A DNA stretch of 27,398 bases from JAKFFN01 sp036675025 (lineage in GTDB: Bacteria > Sumerlaeota > Sumerlaeia > Sumerlaeales > Sumerlaeaceae). The stretch is taken from positions 1 to 27,398 of the forward strand of contig JAKFFN010000096.1 of assembly GCA_036675025.1 (NCBI GenBank). Reading direction: 5' to 3'. Position numbers and translations under genes: made by a program. Positions 7,176 through 15,223 of this stretch are shown here, piece by piece. Numbering within the stretch: position 1 is the stretch's first letter; the number at the start of each line of letters is the position of its first letter. The notes under the pieces are model-generated. The model did not search any database. It saw only the letters and a list, made by a program, of their open reading frames with translations, and had not been told where the DNA came from.

Positions 7176-8321
7176 TTAATCCTCTTCGGACCTATCCTCG
7201 CGAGGACCGGTGAAAACGTAGGCAACTCCGCCTTTGTCAAACCACGCGTTAGCCAGGTCTTCCTGTCGCCACACACTATTAACGCCGTAATCCTTACTGG
7301 CCGTGTCATGCACCGTAACTGTCCCATCTGTGCTGACTCCGGTAATTAACACAAGATGTCCCTCAGTGCCTTTCTTACGGCGGCCGTGGCGTACCATGGG
7401 ATCATCAACCTCTCCGGCTTTAAACCGTATAGACGCAGCGACCACGTAGTCCTTTGCCAGTGCGTCGGAAACATCGGCCCAGTTTCTCATGCGGGTAATG
7501 TAACCCCGAAGGCCTTCCTGTGAGGCTCCCTGGATAGAGCGGTGCCAGACCCCAAACGCATCTGAAACGGGATCATAGAGTTCACCGGCTACGGTTTGGG
7601 TTTCTTTCTTTACCCCAAAATGAGCCAGCGCACTGGTTACACTGGCTGGGCTGCATATCCTCCCGATCCAGCTCTCGCGATCAACTACCTGTGACCGGAA
7701 TGGGATTTTTACTTTGGCAGATTCACGAACCGGCCGCGCTGTCGGTGCGAACTGGGCCGCCAGCTGCCGGTTTCCAGTGCTGTTTGTGTACGACAGCGAA
7801 AACATGTATATCCGGGGCGACGGAATGGAAGCCGAAGCGCGGACAAGATCGAAACGGATAGAGACACCCTGCGCAAGCGTGTTGAGCTGAAGGGTATCGA
7901 TATTGTAGATCCCACAGGGCAGAGCCATTACGCGTGTGGTAAGTTCATCGGAAACCCGTCCCCAGGTTCCGGCATCGAACCATGAAGCTGGGGCTCGGTT
8001 GGCGAGGATAGGATTCATCCATACTCGAAACCCGGCGTCTTTAGGAGCCCAGCCGTTCCAGGATGGAATGGCTTCATTGAAATAAAACTTCCCGGATACC
8101 ATGGGAATCGTCAGCGAGCCGGCAAGGGCGCCATCAACAAGCTCAATGGCAGCACCGTCGGCAGACGGGCGGATGTTATCAGCCCGTGCGCCCCGCATCA
8201 ACTGTTCTGCTCCCTCCAGGATCGTCAGACCATCTACCGTGGCCGGGGGATAGGTTAGTGTATTTTGAGCAGCAACACACAATGAGAGCGAAGCAATAAT
8301 TACGAACAGAAAAAACCGCAT
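7176..8321 (-). CDS. Secreted C39-like cysteine peptidase domain protein
   Basis: Read from the ATG at 8321 (preceded by AAAGG), the protein has 381 residues. It begins with a Sec signal peptide, MRFFLFVIIASLSLCVAA, cleaved probably after VAA. Residues about 20-200 form an uncharacterised beta-rich region. The C-terminal part (about 205-375) matches a papain-like C39 fold: the candidate catalytic cysteine C223 in GRICSPASVTSALAHFG, the histidine H322 in EGHLVLITGV and the aspartate D339 in TVHDTASKD. It contains no ABC transporter part and is not a bacteriocin exporter. The role is unknown, and the enzyme may cut peptides or cell-wall crosslinks. It lies 63 bases after the receiver protein on the same strand. 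A longer in-frame start at 8372 would put residues before the signal peptide and is disfavoured. Confidence 0.8.
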   Translation of the reverse strand: MRFFLFVIIASLSLCVAAQNTLTYPPATVDGLTILEGAEQLMRGARADNIRPSADGAAIELVDGALAGSLTIPMVSGKFYFNEAIPSWNGWAPKDAGFRVWMNPILANRAPASWFDAGTWGRVSDELTTRVMALPCGIYNIDTLQLNTLAQGVSIRFDLVRASASIPSPRIYMFSLSYTNSTGNRQLAAQFAPTARPVRESAKVKIPFRSQVVDRESWIGRICSPASVTSALAHFGVKKETQTVAGELYDPVSDAFGVWHRSIQGASQEGLRGYITRMRNWADVSDALAKDYVVAASIRFKAGEVDDPMVRHGRRKKGTEGHLVLITGVSTDGTVTVHDTASKDYGVNSVWRQEDLANAWFDKGGVAYVFTGPREDRSEED

Positions 8322-8384
8322 GATTACCTTTGATTCCACATACTGAAAGTCGTCGGGACGCGCTGCTGGCACCCGTAAATGTGC

Positions 8385-8744
8385 TCAGCTGAGAGCGTTC
8401 TGGATCTTTTCTTTGAGTACTTCAAGATCTACAGGTTTGGTAATGTAATCGCTGACTTTGGAATCCCAAACCGTAAAGTCATCTTGTAGCCCGCGAACCG
8501 CCGTGCACATGATGACCGGGAGCGATTCATGTTCACGCCGAATCTGCTCCAGCACTTCAAGCCCGGTCATGTCTTCCATGCGGATATCCAGCACTATCAG
8601 GTCCGGAGTCTGTGCTTTAACTTTATCAAGAGCCTCGGCTCCACTGCCCGCCGTCTCCACCTCGTATCCCTCTTCCTCAAGTTCATCCCGAAAGAGGGTG
8701 CGGATGTTGCGTTCGTCGTCTACGATTAAGAGCTTCTTTTTCAT
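8385..8744 (-). CDS. Stand-alone receiver-domain response regulator (CheY-like)
   Basis: These 119 residues form one receiver domain with no output domain. The acidic pocket is D9 and D10 (LLIVDDER), the phospho-acceptor is D53 (IVLDIRM), and the switch residues are T81 (MCTAV) and K103 (ITKP). Such proteins take phosphate from a histidine kinase and act by binding partners. No kinase gene is in the window. It follows sufT by 50 bases and precedes the secreted C39-like protein, so it may be transcribed with the SUF genes. AGGCG lies five bases before the ATG. The family call is firm; the partner is unknown. Confidence 0.93.
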   Translation of the reverse strand: MKKKLLIVDDERNIRTLFRDELEEEGYEVETAGSGAEALDKVKAQTPDLIVLDIRMEDMTGLEVLEQIRREHESLPVIMCTAVRGLQDDFTVWDSKVSDYITKPVDLEVLKEKIQNALS

Positions 8745-8794
8745 CGATACGCCTGTGATCGTTTTATTAAGAACAGACGCAGACTTCTGCCGAC

Positions 8795-9187
8795 TTACAT
8801 CAAGTTCAATTGTAATTTTGCTGCTTCTGTCATTTTAGACATATCCCAGGGCGGATCCCAAACGAGTTCAACGCGTGCACCGCTCACACCGGGAACCATT
8901 CCAACCTTGCTTTCTACTTCAGGCGGAAGGGAGCCGGCAACGGGGCAGGCAGGGCTGGTAAGGGTCATCTTGATGTCTACGAAGTTCGACTCATCGATGC
9001 GGATATCGTAGATCAGGCCTAACTCGTAGATGTTTACCGGAATCTCAGGGTCATAGATGCTGCTGATAACTTCTATAACCTGGTCGCGCACCGGACTATC
9101 ACCCGCGTGATTGCCCGCCTCAGCCGCCGCCGCTTCCGGAGTTGCTCCGGGAAGGTCTTCAGTCGTAGGATTTCGCGTAAATCTCAT
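8795..9187 (-). CDS. sufT: SufT-like iron-sulphur assembly factor (MIP18/DUF59)
   Basis: The 130-residue protein carries a MIP18/PaaD-like domain from about residue 33: the hallmark DPEIPVNIYELGLIYDI at 46-62 and the conserved cysteine C81 in TSPACPVAG, then VWDPPWDMSKMT near the end. The first 30 residues are Ala/Glu-rich and look disordered. SufT proteins help mature Fe-S proteins, particularly under high demand. Its position 12 bases after sufU at the end of the SUF gene order supports this role over phenylacetate-oxygenase PaaD. GGGAG precedes the ATG at good spacing. Confidence 0.92.
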   Translation of the reverse strand: MRFTRNPTTEDLPGATPEAAAAEAGNHAGDSPVRDQVIEVISSIYDPEIPVNIYELGLIYDIRIDESNFVDIKMTLTSPACPVAGSLPPEVESKVGMVPGVSGARVELVWDPPWDMSKMTEAAKLQLNLM

Positions 9188-9199
9188 GAATCTTACTCC

Positions 9200-9652
9200 C
9201 TATTCTGTAGATACCGGGTCATGCGCTTTGTTAAGCGCCGCCAGTAATGTGTGCCACGGAAGTGTCGCGCACTTAACTCGACTTGGAAAATCCTTTACGC
9301 CAGCAAGAGCAGCAAGCTTGCCAAGCTCCGTCAGATCCTCAGTCGTGGCGTCATCTTTAACCATTTTCTGTACCAGTTCGAAAAGCTGCTGCGCCCGCGC
9401 CCGGGGCTGCCCCTTAATAACTTGTGTCATCAGAGAGGCACTGGCTTGGCTGATCGCGCAACCCTTACCCTGGAAAGCAACATCGTCAATCTTATCCTGA
9501 TCGAAACTGGCGAACACTGTGACCTTGTCGCCGCACAGTGGGTTGTATCCCTCTGCATGGCCGGTAGCGTCAGCTATCTCGCGGAAATTCCGCGGGTGTC
9601 TGCCATGATCCAGGATGAGATCCTGGTACAGGTCTTTCAGTTCAGATTGCAT
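9200..9652 (-). CDS. sufU: SufU, zinc-dependent sulfurtransferase of the SUF system
   Basis: The 150-residue protein is an IscU/NifU-fold member with the three cysteines and aspartate expected for the zinc or cluster site: C40 and D42 (NPLCGD), C65 (GKGCAIS) and C128 (RVKCATLPW). The insert between the second and third cysteines is typical of SufU rather than IscU. In Gram-positive SUF systems SufU accepts persulfide sulphur from SufS. It lies 20 bases after sufS, which fits that pairing, and no sufE or iscU is present. Confident from motifs and context. Confidence 0.95.
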   Translation of the reverse strand: MQSELKDLYQDLILDHGRHPRNFREIADATGHAEGYNPLCGDKVTVFASFDQDKIDDVAFQGKGCAISQASASLMTQVIKGQPRARAQQLFELVQKMVKDDATTEDLTELGKLAALAGVKDFPSRVKCATLPWHTLLAALNKAHDPVSTE

Positions 9653-9672
9653 GGGGTGCGTCTGGTCCAGTC

Positions 9673-10926
9673 TTAGGAAAAGATTTTAATCGTGTTTTCG
9701 AGAGATTCAGCAAAGTGGTCGATTTCGCTTCTGGAGTTGTAAATGGCGAAGGAAGCTCGCGCAGTGGCGGCGCATCCGTAAAAGTCCATAACCGGCTGCG
9801 CGCAGTGATGGCCCGTGCGGATCGCTACGCCATCATGATCGAGAAACGTTCCCAGGTCATGAGGGTGAACTCCGTCTACGATAAAAGAAATAGCGCCGGC
9901 TTTGTCCGGTGACGTACCGATAATCGTAACCTTCGGCATATTCTGCAGTCGTTCAGTGGCATATGTCAGCAGATCATGTTCGTGCGCTTCCACATCAGCC
10001 ATGTCAAACTCAGACAGGTATCGCAGCGCCGCCGCCAGCCCTATAGCGCCGCCGATATCCGGCGTACCGGCTTCAAACTTGTACGGGAGAGAGTTCCAGG
10101 TGGTTTTCTCGAAAGACACTGAGCGTATCATGTCGCCACCGCCCTGGTAAGGTGGCATGGCGTTGAGCAGGTCGCGTTTTCCGTAAAGCACGCCGATCCC
10201 GGTGGGACCATATACCTTGTGGCCGGAGAACGCAAAGAAGTCCGCATCCAGCGCCCTGACATCCACGTGAAGATGTGGAACAGACTGCGCCCCATCTACC
10301 AGGACAGGGATGCCTTTGCTGTGGGCCATATCGATAAGCGTCTTTACCGGGTTAACGGTGCCAAGCGCATTGGATACGTGAACGATCGACAGCAACTTCG
10401 TCCGTTCTGTCAGCAACTCTTCCGCCCGGCCCAGGTCCAGCACTCCGCGCCGGTCCATCGGGATGACATCCAGGTGCGCACCCGCACGTTCTGCAAGCAT
10501 CTGCCACGGCACGATGTTGCTGTGGTGCTCCATTGCGGAAATCAGTATCCTGTCGCCGCTAGCGACCTTGCTGCCCCCGAAAGAAGACGCCACCAGGTTG
10601 ATGGCTTCCGTTGTCCCGCGGGTAAAAATAATTTCTTCGGTCGATGCGGCATTGAGAAACTGGCGAACAGTTTCCCGTGCCTGGTCATGCAGCGCCGTTG
10701 CCTTTTCACTCAGGTGGTGAACCGCCCGGTGGATGTTGGCATTTGACGACGTATAGTAGTCAGAAAGAGCGTCTATAACCACCTGTGGCTTCTGGCTCGT
10801 GGCGGCGTTATCCAGGTAAACAAGATCTTTCCCCCGGACCTTTGTCTGCAGCACAGGAAAATCTTCCCGCACCCGCTCAACATCCAGCTGTCTTTTTTCA
10901 GAAACGCTATTGAGTGTGTCGGACAT
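9673..10926 (-). CDS. sufS: SufS, group II cysteine desulfurase
   Basis: This 417-residue PLP enzyme converts L-cysteine to alanine and leaves a persulfide on its active-site cysteine. The PLP lysine is K237 in FAFSGHKVYGPTGIG, and the persulfide cysteine C375 lies in RTGHHCAQPVM, the short-loop motif of SufS/CsdA enzymes. AMEHHSNIVPW and DGAQSVPH are also diagnostic. Its ATG overlaps the last base of the sufD stop (TAATG), and GGAG precedes it, indicating translational coupling. Its partner sufU follows at once. Confidence 0.97.
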   Translation of the reverse strand: MSDTLNSVSEKRQLDVERVREDFPVLQTKVRGKDLVYLDNAATSQKPQVVIDALSDYYTSSNANIHRAVHHLSEKATALHDQARETVRQFLNAASTEEIIFTRGTTEAINLVASSFGGSKVASGDRILISAMEHHSNIVPWQMLAERAGAHLDVIPMDRRGVLDLGRAEELLTERTKLLSIVHVSNALGTVNPVKTLIDMAHSKGIPVLVDGAQSVPHLHVDVRALDADFFAFSGHKVYGPTGIGVLYGKRDLLNAMPPYQGGGDMIRSVSFEKTTWNSLPYKFEAGTPDIGGAIGLAAALRYLSEFDMADVEAHEHDLLTYATERLQNMPKVTIIGTSPDKAGAISFIVDGVHPHDLGTFLDHDGVAIRTGHHCAQPVMDFYGCAATARASFAIYNSRSEIDHFAESLENTIKIFS

Positions 10927-12287
10927 TAAGCTCCAGCCAGTGCGACTTTCGCCTCCTGCGCTTCAAGTAGTTTACGTTCAAGTAAACCACGAAGTGCATC
11001 GGGTTTAATCCGCTCGATTACATCGTTTGCAAATGCGAAAATCAACATGCGCCGGGCCTGTTCATCAGAGATGCCGCGGCTGCGTAGATAATAAAGCTGC
11101 GTCTCATCAATCTGACCAATAGTTGCACCATGCGTACACTTCACGTCATCCGCAAAAATCTCCAGCTGCGGGTTGCTATTCATGAGAGCATCTGAAGACA
11201 GGAGCAGCGTGCGGTTTGTCTGCTTTGAGTCCGTCTTCTGCGCAATCTGGCGAACCATGATGCGGCCATTAAACACGCCACGCGAGTGACCATCCATGAT
11301 GCTCTTGTAAAGCTCATGAGTCTCGCAGTTTGGAAGAGCGTGGTCAATGCGGGTGTGGTTGTCGACTAACTGCTTGCCGGAAATCTGAACCAGGCCATTC
11401 ATAGTACCAATACCGCCCTGTCCGTCCATGTGCATCCCGACGTCATTGCGCGTAAGACCGCCACCAAACATAACTGCCTGGGTGGTATAATTACCGGCCC
11501 GTCCAACACGCGCCTCCAGTGACGCGAAATGGAAAGCATCACGGCCTTCAAAATTCAGCCGGTAGTGATCTACCACGGCGCTGTCTTCTGTTATGATTTC
11601 AGTTACAGAGTTGGTTAAATACGATGTTCCATCGGCACCAAAAAACGTTTCCAGAACAGAAATCTGACTGGTAGGCTCCGCCACAAGCAGCATGCGCGGG
11701 CTCGTAATAACCGGATCCTTGCTCTCCGAAGTCAGATAAAGTACATGCAGCATCTCCTGCACAACCGCGCCCTTATCCACATGCACATACAGGGTGTCAG
11801 AAAACAAAGCATCGTTTAGTGCCAGAAAAGGATGCTCCGCATCTGTAGCAACTTTGCCAAAGTTATCAGTAAACGAAGCCTCTGCAGCATTAGACGGGTT
11901 CAGGTTCTTTACGGATACGCCGGCAGGCAGAGAAGGCAAAGAGGAAAGATCCTCGCGATAAAACCCGTCAACAAACACCACATAATTTGCAGTAAGATCC
12001 AGGATCCCCTGTTCCTTTACACTGTCCATCAGTGAAGAAACATCAGCGCCGGCCACAGGCAAAGCAAAGTGAGTACCTGCAAGCCCCATCAGGCTCACAA
12101 AGCGCCATTCCTCCTGCTTCTGAGTTGGAATTCCAAGAGCTTTAAACCGCTCCAGTCCCGCACGGCGAAAATCAGCCACGGCAGGCGTATCCGCCGCGCG
12201 ACCAGCCGCAGCGGCGCTCGAAAGCTGATCTATTTCTGTGACCTTAAAAAGCTCTGTCTTAGACATTGTTGACAAGTTCATCTCCAC
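10926..12287 (-). CDS. sufD: SufD, Fe-S scaffold subunit
   Basis: The 453-residue protein is the non-catalytic partner of SufB in the SufBCD scaffold. The C-terminal beta-helix region carries the family pattern LPNCETHELYKSIM, the stretch NPQLEIFADDVKCTHGATIG (whose histidine corresponds to the functional His of Escherichia coli SufD), and LYYLRSRGISDEQARRML. The N-terminal helical part includes EEWRFVSLMGL. The start is uncertain: GTG at 12287 has GAG five bases upstream, while ATG codons at 12281 and 12266 would remove 2 or 7 residues. It lies 30 bases after sufC. Confidence 0.95.
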   Translation of the reverse strand: MEMNLSTMSKTELFKVTEIDQLSSAAAAGRAADTPAVADFRRAGLERFKALGIPTQKQEEWRFVSLMGLAGTHFALPVAGADVSSLMDSVKEQGILDLTANYVVFVDGFYREDLSSLPSLPAGVSVKNLNPSNAAEASFTDNFGKVATDAEHPFLALNDALFSDTLYVHVDKGAVVQEMLHVLYLTSESKDPVITSPRMLLVAEPTSQISVLETFFGADGTSYLTNSVTEIITEDSAVVDHYRLNFEGRDAFHFASLEARVGRAGNYTTQAVMFGGGLTRNDVGMHMDGQGGIGTMNGLVQISGKQLVDNHTRIDHALPNCETHELYKSIMDGHSRGVFNGRIMVRQIAQKTDSKQTNRTLLLSSDALMNSNPQLEIFADDVKCTHGATIGQIDETQLYYLRSRGISDEQARRMLIFAFANDVIERIKPDALRGLLERKLLEAQEAKVALAGA

Positions 12288-12317
12288 GTATTCTCATGCA
12301 TGCGTCGGGTGCTGCGG

Positions 12318-13076
12318 TTAAAGGGCGACCTTTTCTTCGATCCAGCTGTAACCCTTGGCTTCAAGCTCCAGTGCCAGTTCTTTGCCGCCAGATTTCTGAA
12401 TGCGGCCGTTAGCCAGTACGTGAACGAAATCAGGCACGATATAGTTCAAGAGACGCTGGTAGTGAGTCACCATAACAATAGCCCGGTCAGGGCTGCGCAG
12501 TGCGTTCACGCCGTCAGCCACAGCCTTTAGCGCGTCAATATCCAGGCCCGAATCCGTTTCATCCAGGATCGCCAGGCGCGGGTTCAACACAGCCATCTGG
12601 AAAATCTCGTTACGCTTCTTCTCGCCGCCTGAAAAGCCTTCGTTCACGGGCCGGTTAAGAAGCGATTCCTCAATATGCAGAATCCGCATCTTCTCCTTTA
12701 CCAGCTGCAGAAACTCAAACGCATCGAGCTCTTCCTCGCCGTTATGCTTACGAATCGAGTTTAGAGCCGCCTTCAGAAAGTAGGTGTTGCTGACACCCGG
12801 AATCTCAACAGGGTATTGAAACGCCAGGAACAGTCCCTCACGGGCGCGTTCCTCGGGTTCCAGCTCCAGCAGGTCCTTGCCATCAAACGTAACGCTGCCG
12901 CCACTAATGTCATAATCTTCACGACCCGCCAGAATCTGCGCTAGCGTGCTTTTTCCCGAACCGTTCGGGCCCATGATGGCATGCACCTCGCCAGGATTCA
13001 CCTCGAGGCTGATGCCCTTCAGGATTTCAATGCCGTCAACACCGGCTGTCAGATCTTTAACTTCTAGGAGTGCCAT
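12318..13076 (-). CDS. sufC: SufC, ABC-type ATPase of the SufBCD complex
   Basis: The 252-residue soluble ATPase drives conformational change in SufBCD during cluster assembly. The Walker A motif GPNGSGKST is at 36-44, the SufC-specific signature GFSGGEKKRNEI at 147-158, and Walker B with its catalytic region LAILDETDSGLD at 168-179. The switch histidine is in MVTHYQRLL. The ATG is preceded by AAGGTG. It sits between sufB (45-base gap) and sufD, the conserved order. Confidence 0.98.
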   Translation of the reverse strand: MALLEVKDLTAGVDGIEILKGISLEVNPGEVHAIMGPNGSGKSTLAQILAGREDYDISGGSVTFDGKDLLELEPEERAREGLFLAFQYPVEIPGVSNTYFLKAALNSIRKHNGEEELDAFEFLQLVKEKMRILHIEESLLNRPVNEGFSGGEKKRNEIFQMAVLNPRLAILDETDSGLDIDALKAVADGVNALRSPDRAIVMVTHYQRLLNYIVPDFVHVLANGRIQKSGGKELALELEAKGYSWIEEKVAL

Positions 13077-13121
13077 GCTTCACCTTGTATTGTAGATATT
13101 GTATTTGTCGTTTTACCTGGA

Positions 13122-14588
13122 TTATCCAACGCTGCCTTCGAGGCTGATGCCGAGCAGCTTCTGCGCTTCAACCGCAAACTCCATGGGCAGCTCGCGAAAA
13201 ACTTCCTTACAGAAGCCATTTACGATCATGCTCACTGCGTCCTCGGTTTCAATACCGCGCTGCTTACAGTAGAAGAGCTGGTCTTCACCGATCTTTGAAG
13301 TAGACGCTTCATGTTCCATGCGAGCCGTCGAGTTCTGCACGTCAATGTAAGGGAACGTATGCGCCCCGCACTGGTCGCCAATCAGCAGCGAATCGCACTG
13401 CGAGAAGTTGCGCGCATTCTCTGCACCCTTCATAATCTTTACCTGGCCGCGATACGTGTTCTGACCGCGCCCCGCAGAAATACCCTTGGAAACAATCGTG
13501 CTCGACGTATTCTTGCCGATATGGATCATCTTCGTACCCGTATCAGCCTGCTGCATGTTGTTGGTCACGGCCACCGAGTAAAACTCACCAACCGAGTTGT
13601 CGCCCAGCAGTATGCAGCTCGGATACTTCCACGTAATCGCGCTGCCCGTTTCCACCTGCGTCCAGCTTATCTTCGAGTTACGCCCCTGGCATTTGCCGCG
13701 TTTTGTCACAAAGTTATAGATACCGCCCTTGCCCTCAGCGTCGCCCGGATACCAGTTCTGCACTGTCGAATACTTGATAGTGGAATCATCCATAGCCACC
13801 AGCTCAACCACCGCAGCGTGAAGCTGGTTCTCATCCCGCATCGGCGCGGTGCAACCCTCAAGATAGCTCACATAAGCACCCGCGTCAGCCACGATCAGGG
13901 TACGCTCAAACTGTCCCGTCTTCGCCGCGTTAATGCGGAAATACGTGCTGAGCTCCATCGGGCAGCGAACACCCTTCGGTATATAAACAAACGACCCATC
14001 GCTAAATACAGCGCTGTTCAGGGCAGCATAAAAGTTATCAGTATACGGAACTATCGTCCCCAGGTGCTTCTTTACCAGTTCCGGGTGCTCCTGTAGAGCC
14101 TCGCTCATGCTGCAGAAGATGATACCCATCTCCGCCAGCTTGCCACGGAAGGTCGTCGCCACAGAAACACTGTCAAACACCGCATCCACCGCCACGCCCG
14201 CCAGCAGTTCCTGCTCCTTAAGCGGAATACCCAGCTTCTCATACGTCTTCAGAAGTTCAGGATCCACCTCGTCCAGGCTTTTCGGCCCGTCCTTCATACT
14301 TTTTGGCGCAGAATAATAGACAATATCCTGAAAGTTGATCTTCGGGTAAGTCACATTCGGCCACGTGGGCTCCACCATTGTCAGCCAGTGCCGGTAAGCC
14401 TTTAGTCGCCACTCCAGCATCCACTCCGGTTCCTGCTTGATCTTGGAAAGGCGTGCAATCACCTCCTCCGATAACCCCGGAGGAAAAGAGTCCTCTTCCA
14501 CATCAGAAACGAACCCGTACTTATACTCTTGCGTCGCCAGCTGCTCTTTAAGCTGGTCTTCAGTTAGCTCTTCTTGTGTTGAACTCAT
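13122..14588 (-). CDS. sufB: SufB, Fe-S scaffold subunit
   Basis: The 488-residue protein is the cluster-assembling subunit of SufBCD. Highly conserved blocks are visible: EPEWMLEWRLKAYRHW near the N-terminus, YIPKGVRCPMELSTYFRIN, EGCTAPMRDENQLHAAVVEL, the GISAGRGQNTYRG stretch, and CDSLLIGDQCGAHTFPYIDV near 400, which holds the cysteine used for cluster handling. Length and order match the family. Its start codon overlaps the stop of the Rrf2 gene in ATGA, so the regulator and SufB are translationally coupled. Confidence 0.98.
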   Translation of the reverse strand: MSSTQEELTEDQLKEQLATQEYKYGFVSDVEEDSFPPGLSEEVIARLSKIKQEPEWMLEWRLKAYRHWLTMVEPTWPNVTYPKINFQDIVYYSAPKSMKDGPKSLDEVDPELLKTYEKLGIPLKEQELLAGVAVDAVFDSVSVATTFRGKLAEMGIIFCSMSEALQEHPELVKKHLGTIVPYTDNFYAALNSAVFSDGSFVYIPKGVRCPMELSTYFRINAAKTGQFERTLIVADAGAYVSYLEGCTAPMRDENQLHAAVVELVAMDDSTIKYSTVQNWYPGDAEGKGGIYNFVTKRGKCQGRNSKISWTQVETGSAITWKYPSCILLGDNSVGEFYSVAVTNNMQQADTGTKMIHIGKNTSSTIVSKGISAGRGQNTYRGQVKIMKGAENARNFSQCDSLLIGDQCGAHTFPYIDVQNSTARMEHEASTSKIGEDQLFYCKQRGIETEDAVSMIVNGFCKEVFRELPMEFAVEAQKLLGISLEGSVG

Positions 14589-15121
14589 TTCCGTATTTCT
14601 CCCATGATGTGCTTGTCATCACCGCAGCTGCACGGCGTTCCAGGCACAGAGTTGCAATGTCCGCCCCGACATCCTGCGATGCCAGCGCGCGAAGTTTCCA
14701 TTTCAGCCACAACCGGGCGGGCCAGTTCAGCCAGCGTTACCTTGTCCAGCGCCTCACGGATCGTTTCCGTTATCCGCGCCCAGTGCGACTTCGTCGGGCA
14801 ATGTTTCTCAATTGCACAGGCATCCGGCTGCGTCGCACACATACAATCCGTAAACGCGATCGGCCCATCGATAGCCTCGATAATATCAGACGCCGTGATG
14901 TCGCTGGCCGCGCGAGAAAGGCTATAACCGCCGCGCGCCCCACGGTGTGCAATCAGAAGGCCACCGCGACCAAAAGTTTTCAACAGTTTGCTTACAGTAG
15001 GTAAAGGCAGCCCCGTATCATCCGCAAGGTCGCGGGCGGTGTGCCACGATTTCTGATCATCGCCTGCGACCCGCGTGAGCAGTACAAATCCATAATCTGT
15101 AAGCTTGCTGAGTCTAATCAT
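14585..15121 (-). CDS. Rrf2-family Fe-S-type regulator heading the SUF cluster
   Basis: The 178-residue protein has an Rrf2 winged helix-turn-helix (residues about 1-85: LTDYGFVLL, ADDTGLPLPTVSKLLKTF, and the wing ARGGYSLSR). The sensor region C93-M-C95-x6-C102-x5-C108 resembles the three-cysteine cluster site of IscR-like proteins. It goes beyond usual length with a tail holding C151, C156, C164 and C166 (GCRGGHC and PCSCG). It most likely represses or activates the SUF genes according to Fe-S status. AAGG precedes the ATG by eight bases. First gene of the cluster, overlapping sufB by 4 bases. Confidence 0.93.
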   Translation of the reverse strand: MIRLSKLTDYGFVLLTRVAGDDQKSWHTARDLADDTGLPLPTVSKLLKTFGRGGLLIAHRGARGGYSLSRAASDITASDIIEAIDGPIAFTDCMCATQPDACAIEKHCPTKSHWARITETIREALDKVTLAELARPVVAEMETSRAGIAGCRGGHCNSVPGTPCSCGDDKHIMGEIRK

Positions 15122-15223
15122 TCCAGTTGCCTTATGGCATACAGGACTAGATTTGTACTGATTTATTCAAGAGCGCAATATGACTTCGCAATTACAGGTC
15201 TTTTATCCTTTAAAACACCGAAC
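15122..15223. promoter_or_regulatory. Divergent promoter region of the SUF cluster and a GT2 gene
   Basis: This is an AT-rich gap between divergent genes. On the minus strand a TACAAA hexamer could be a -10 for the SUF cluster, but the -35 is poor. CGCAAT occurs twice, 13 bases apart, near 15174 and 15187. An Rrf2 operator is expected here, but I see no clear long palindrome, so only the region is marked. Confidence 0.35.

Noticed and set aside
10219..10746. Plus-strand open frame of 175 codons inside sufS
   Set aside because: Shadow of a well-conserved cysteine desulfurase.
13311..14096. Plus-strand open frame of 261 codons over sufB
   Set aside because: Antisense shadow of sufB, with a biased Arg/His/Ala composition and no independent support.
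15041..15223. Longer N-terminus for the GT2 protein from 15041
   Set aside because: It would overlap the start of the divergent Rrf2 gene and its promoter, and adds residues not found in the GT-A fold.
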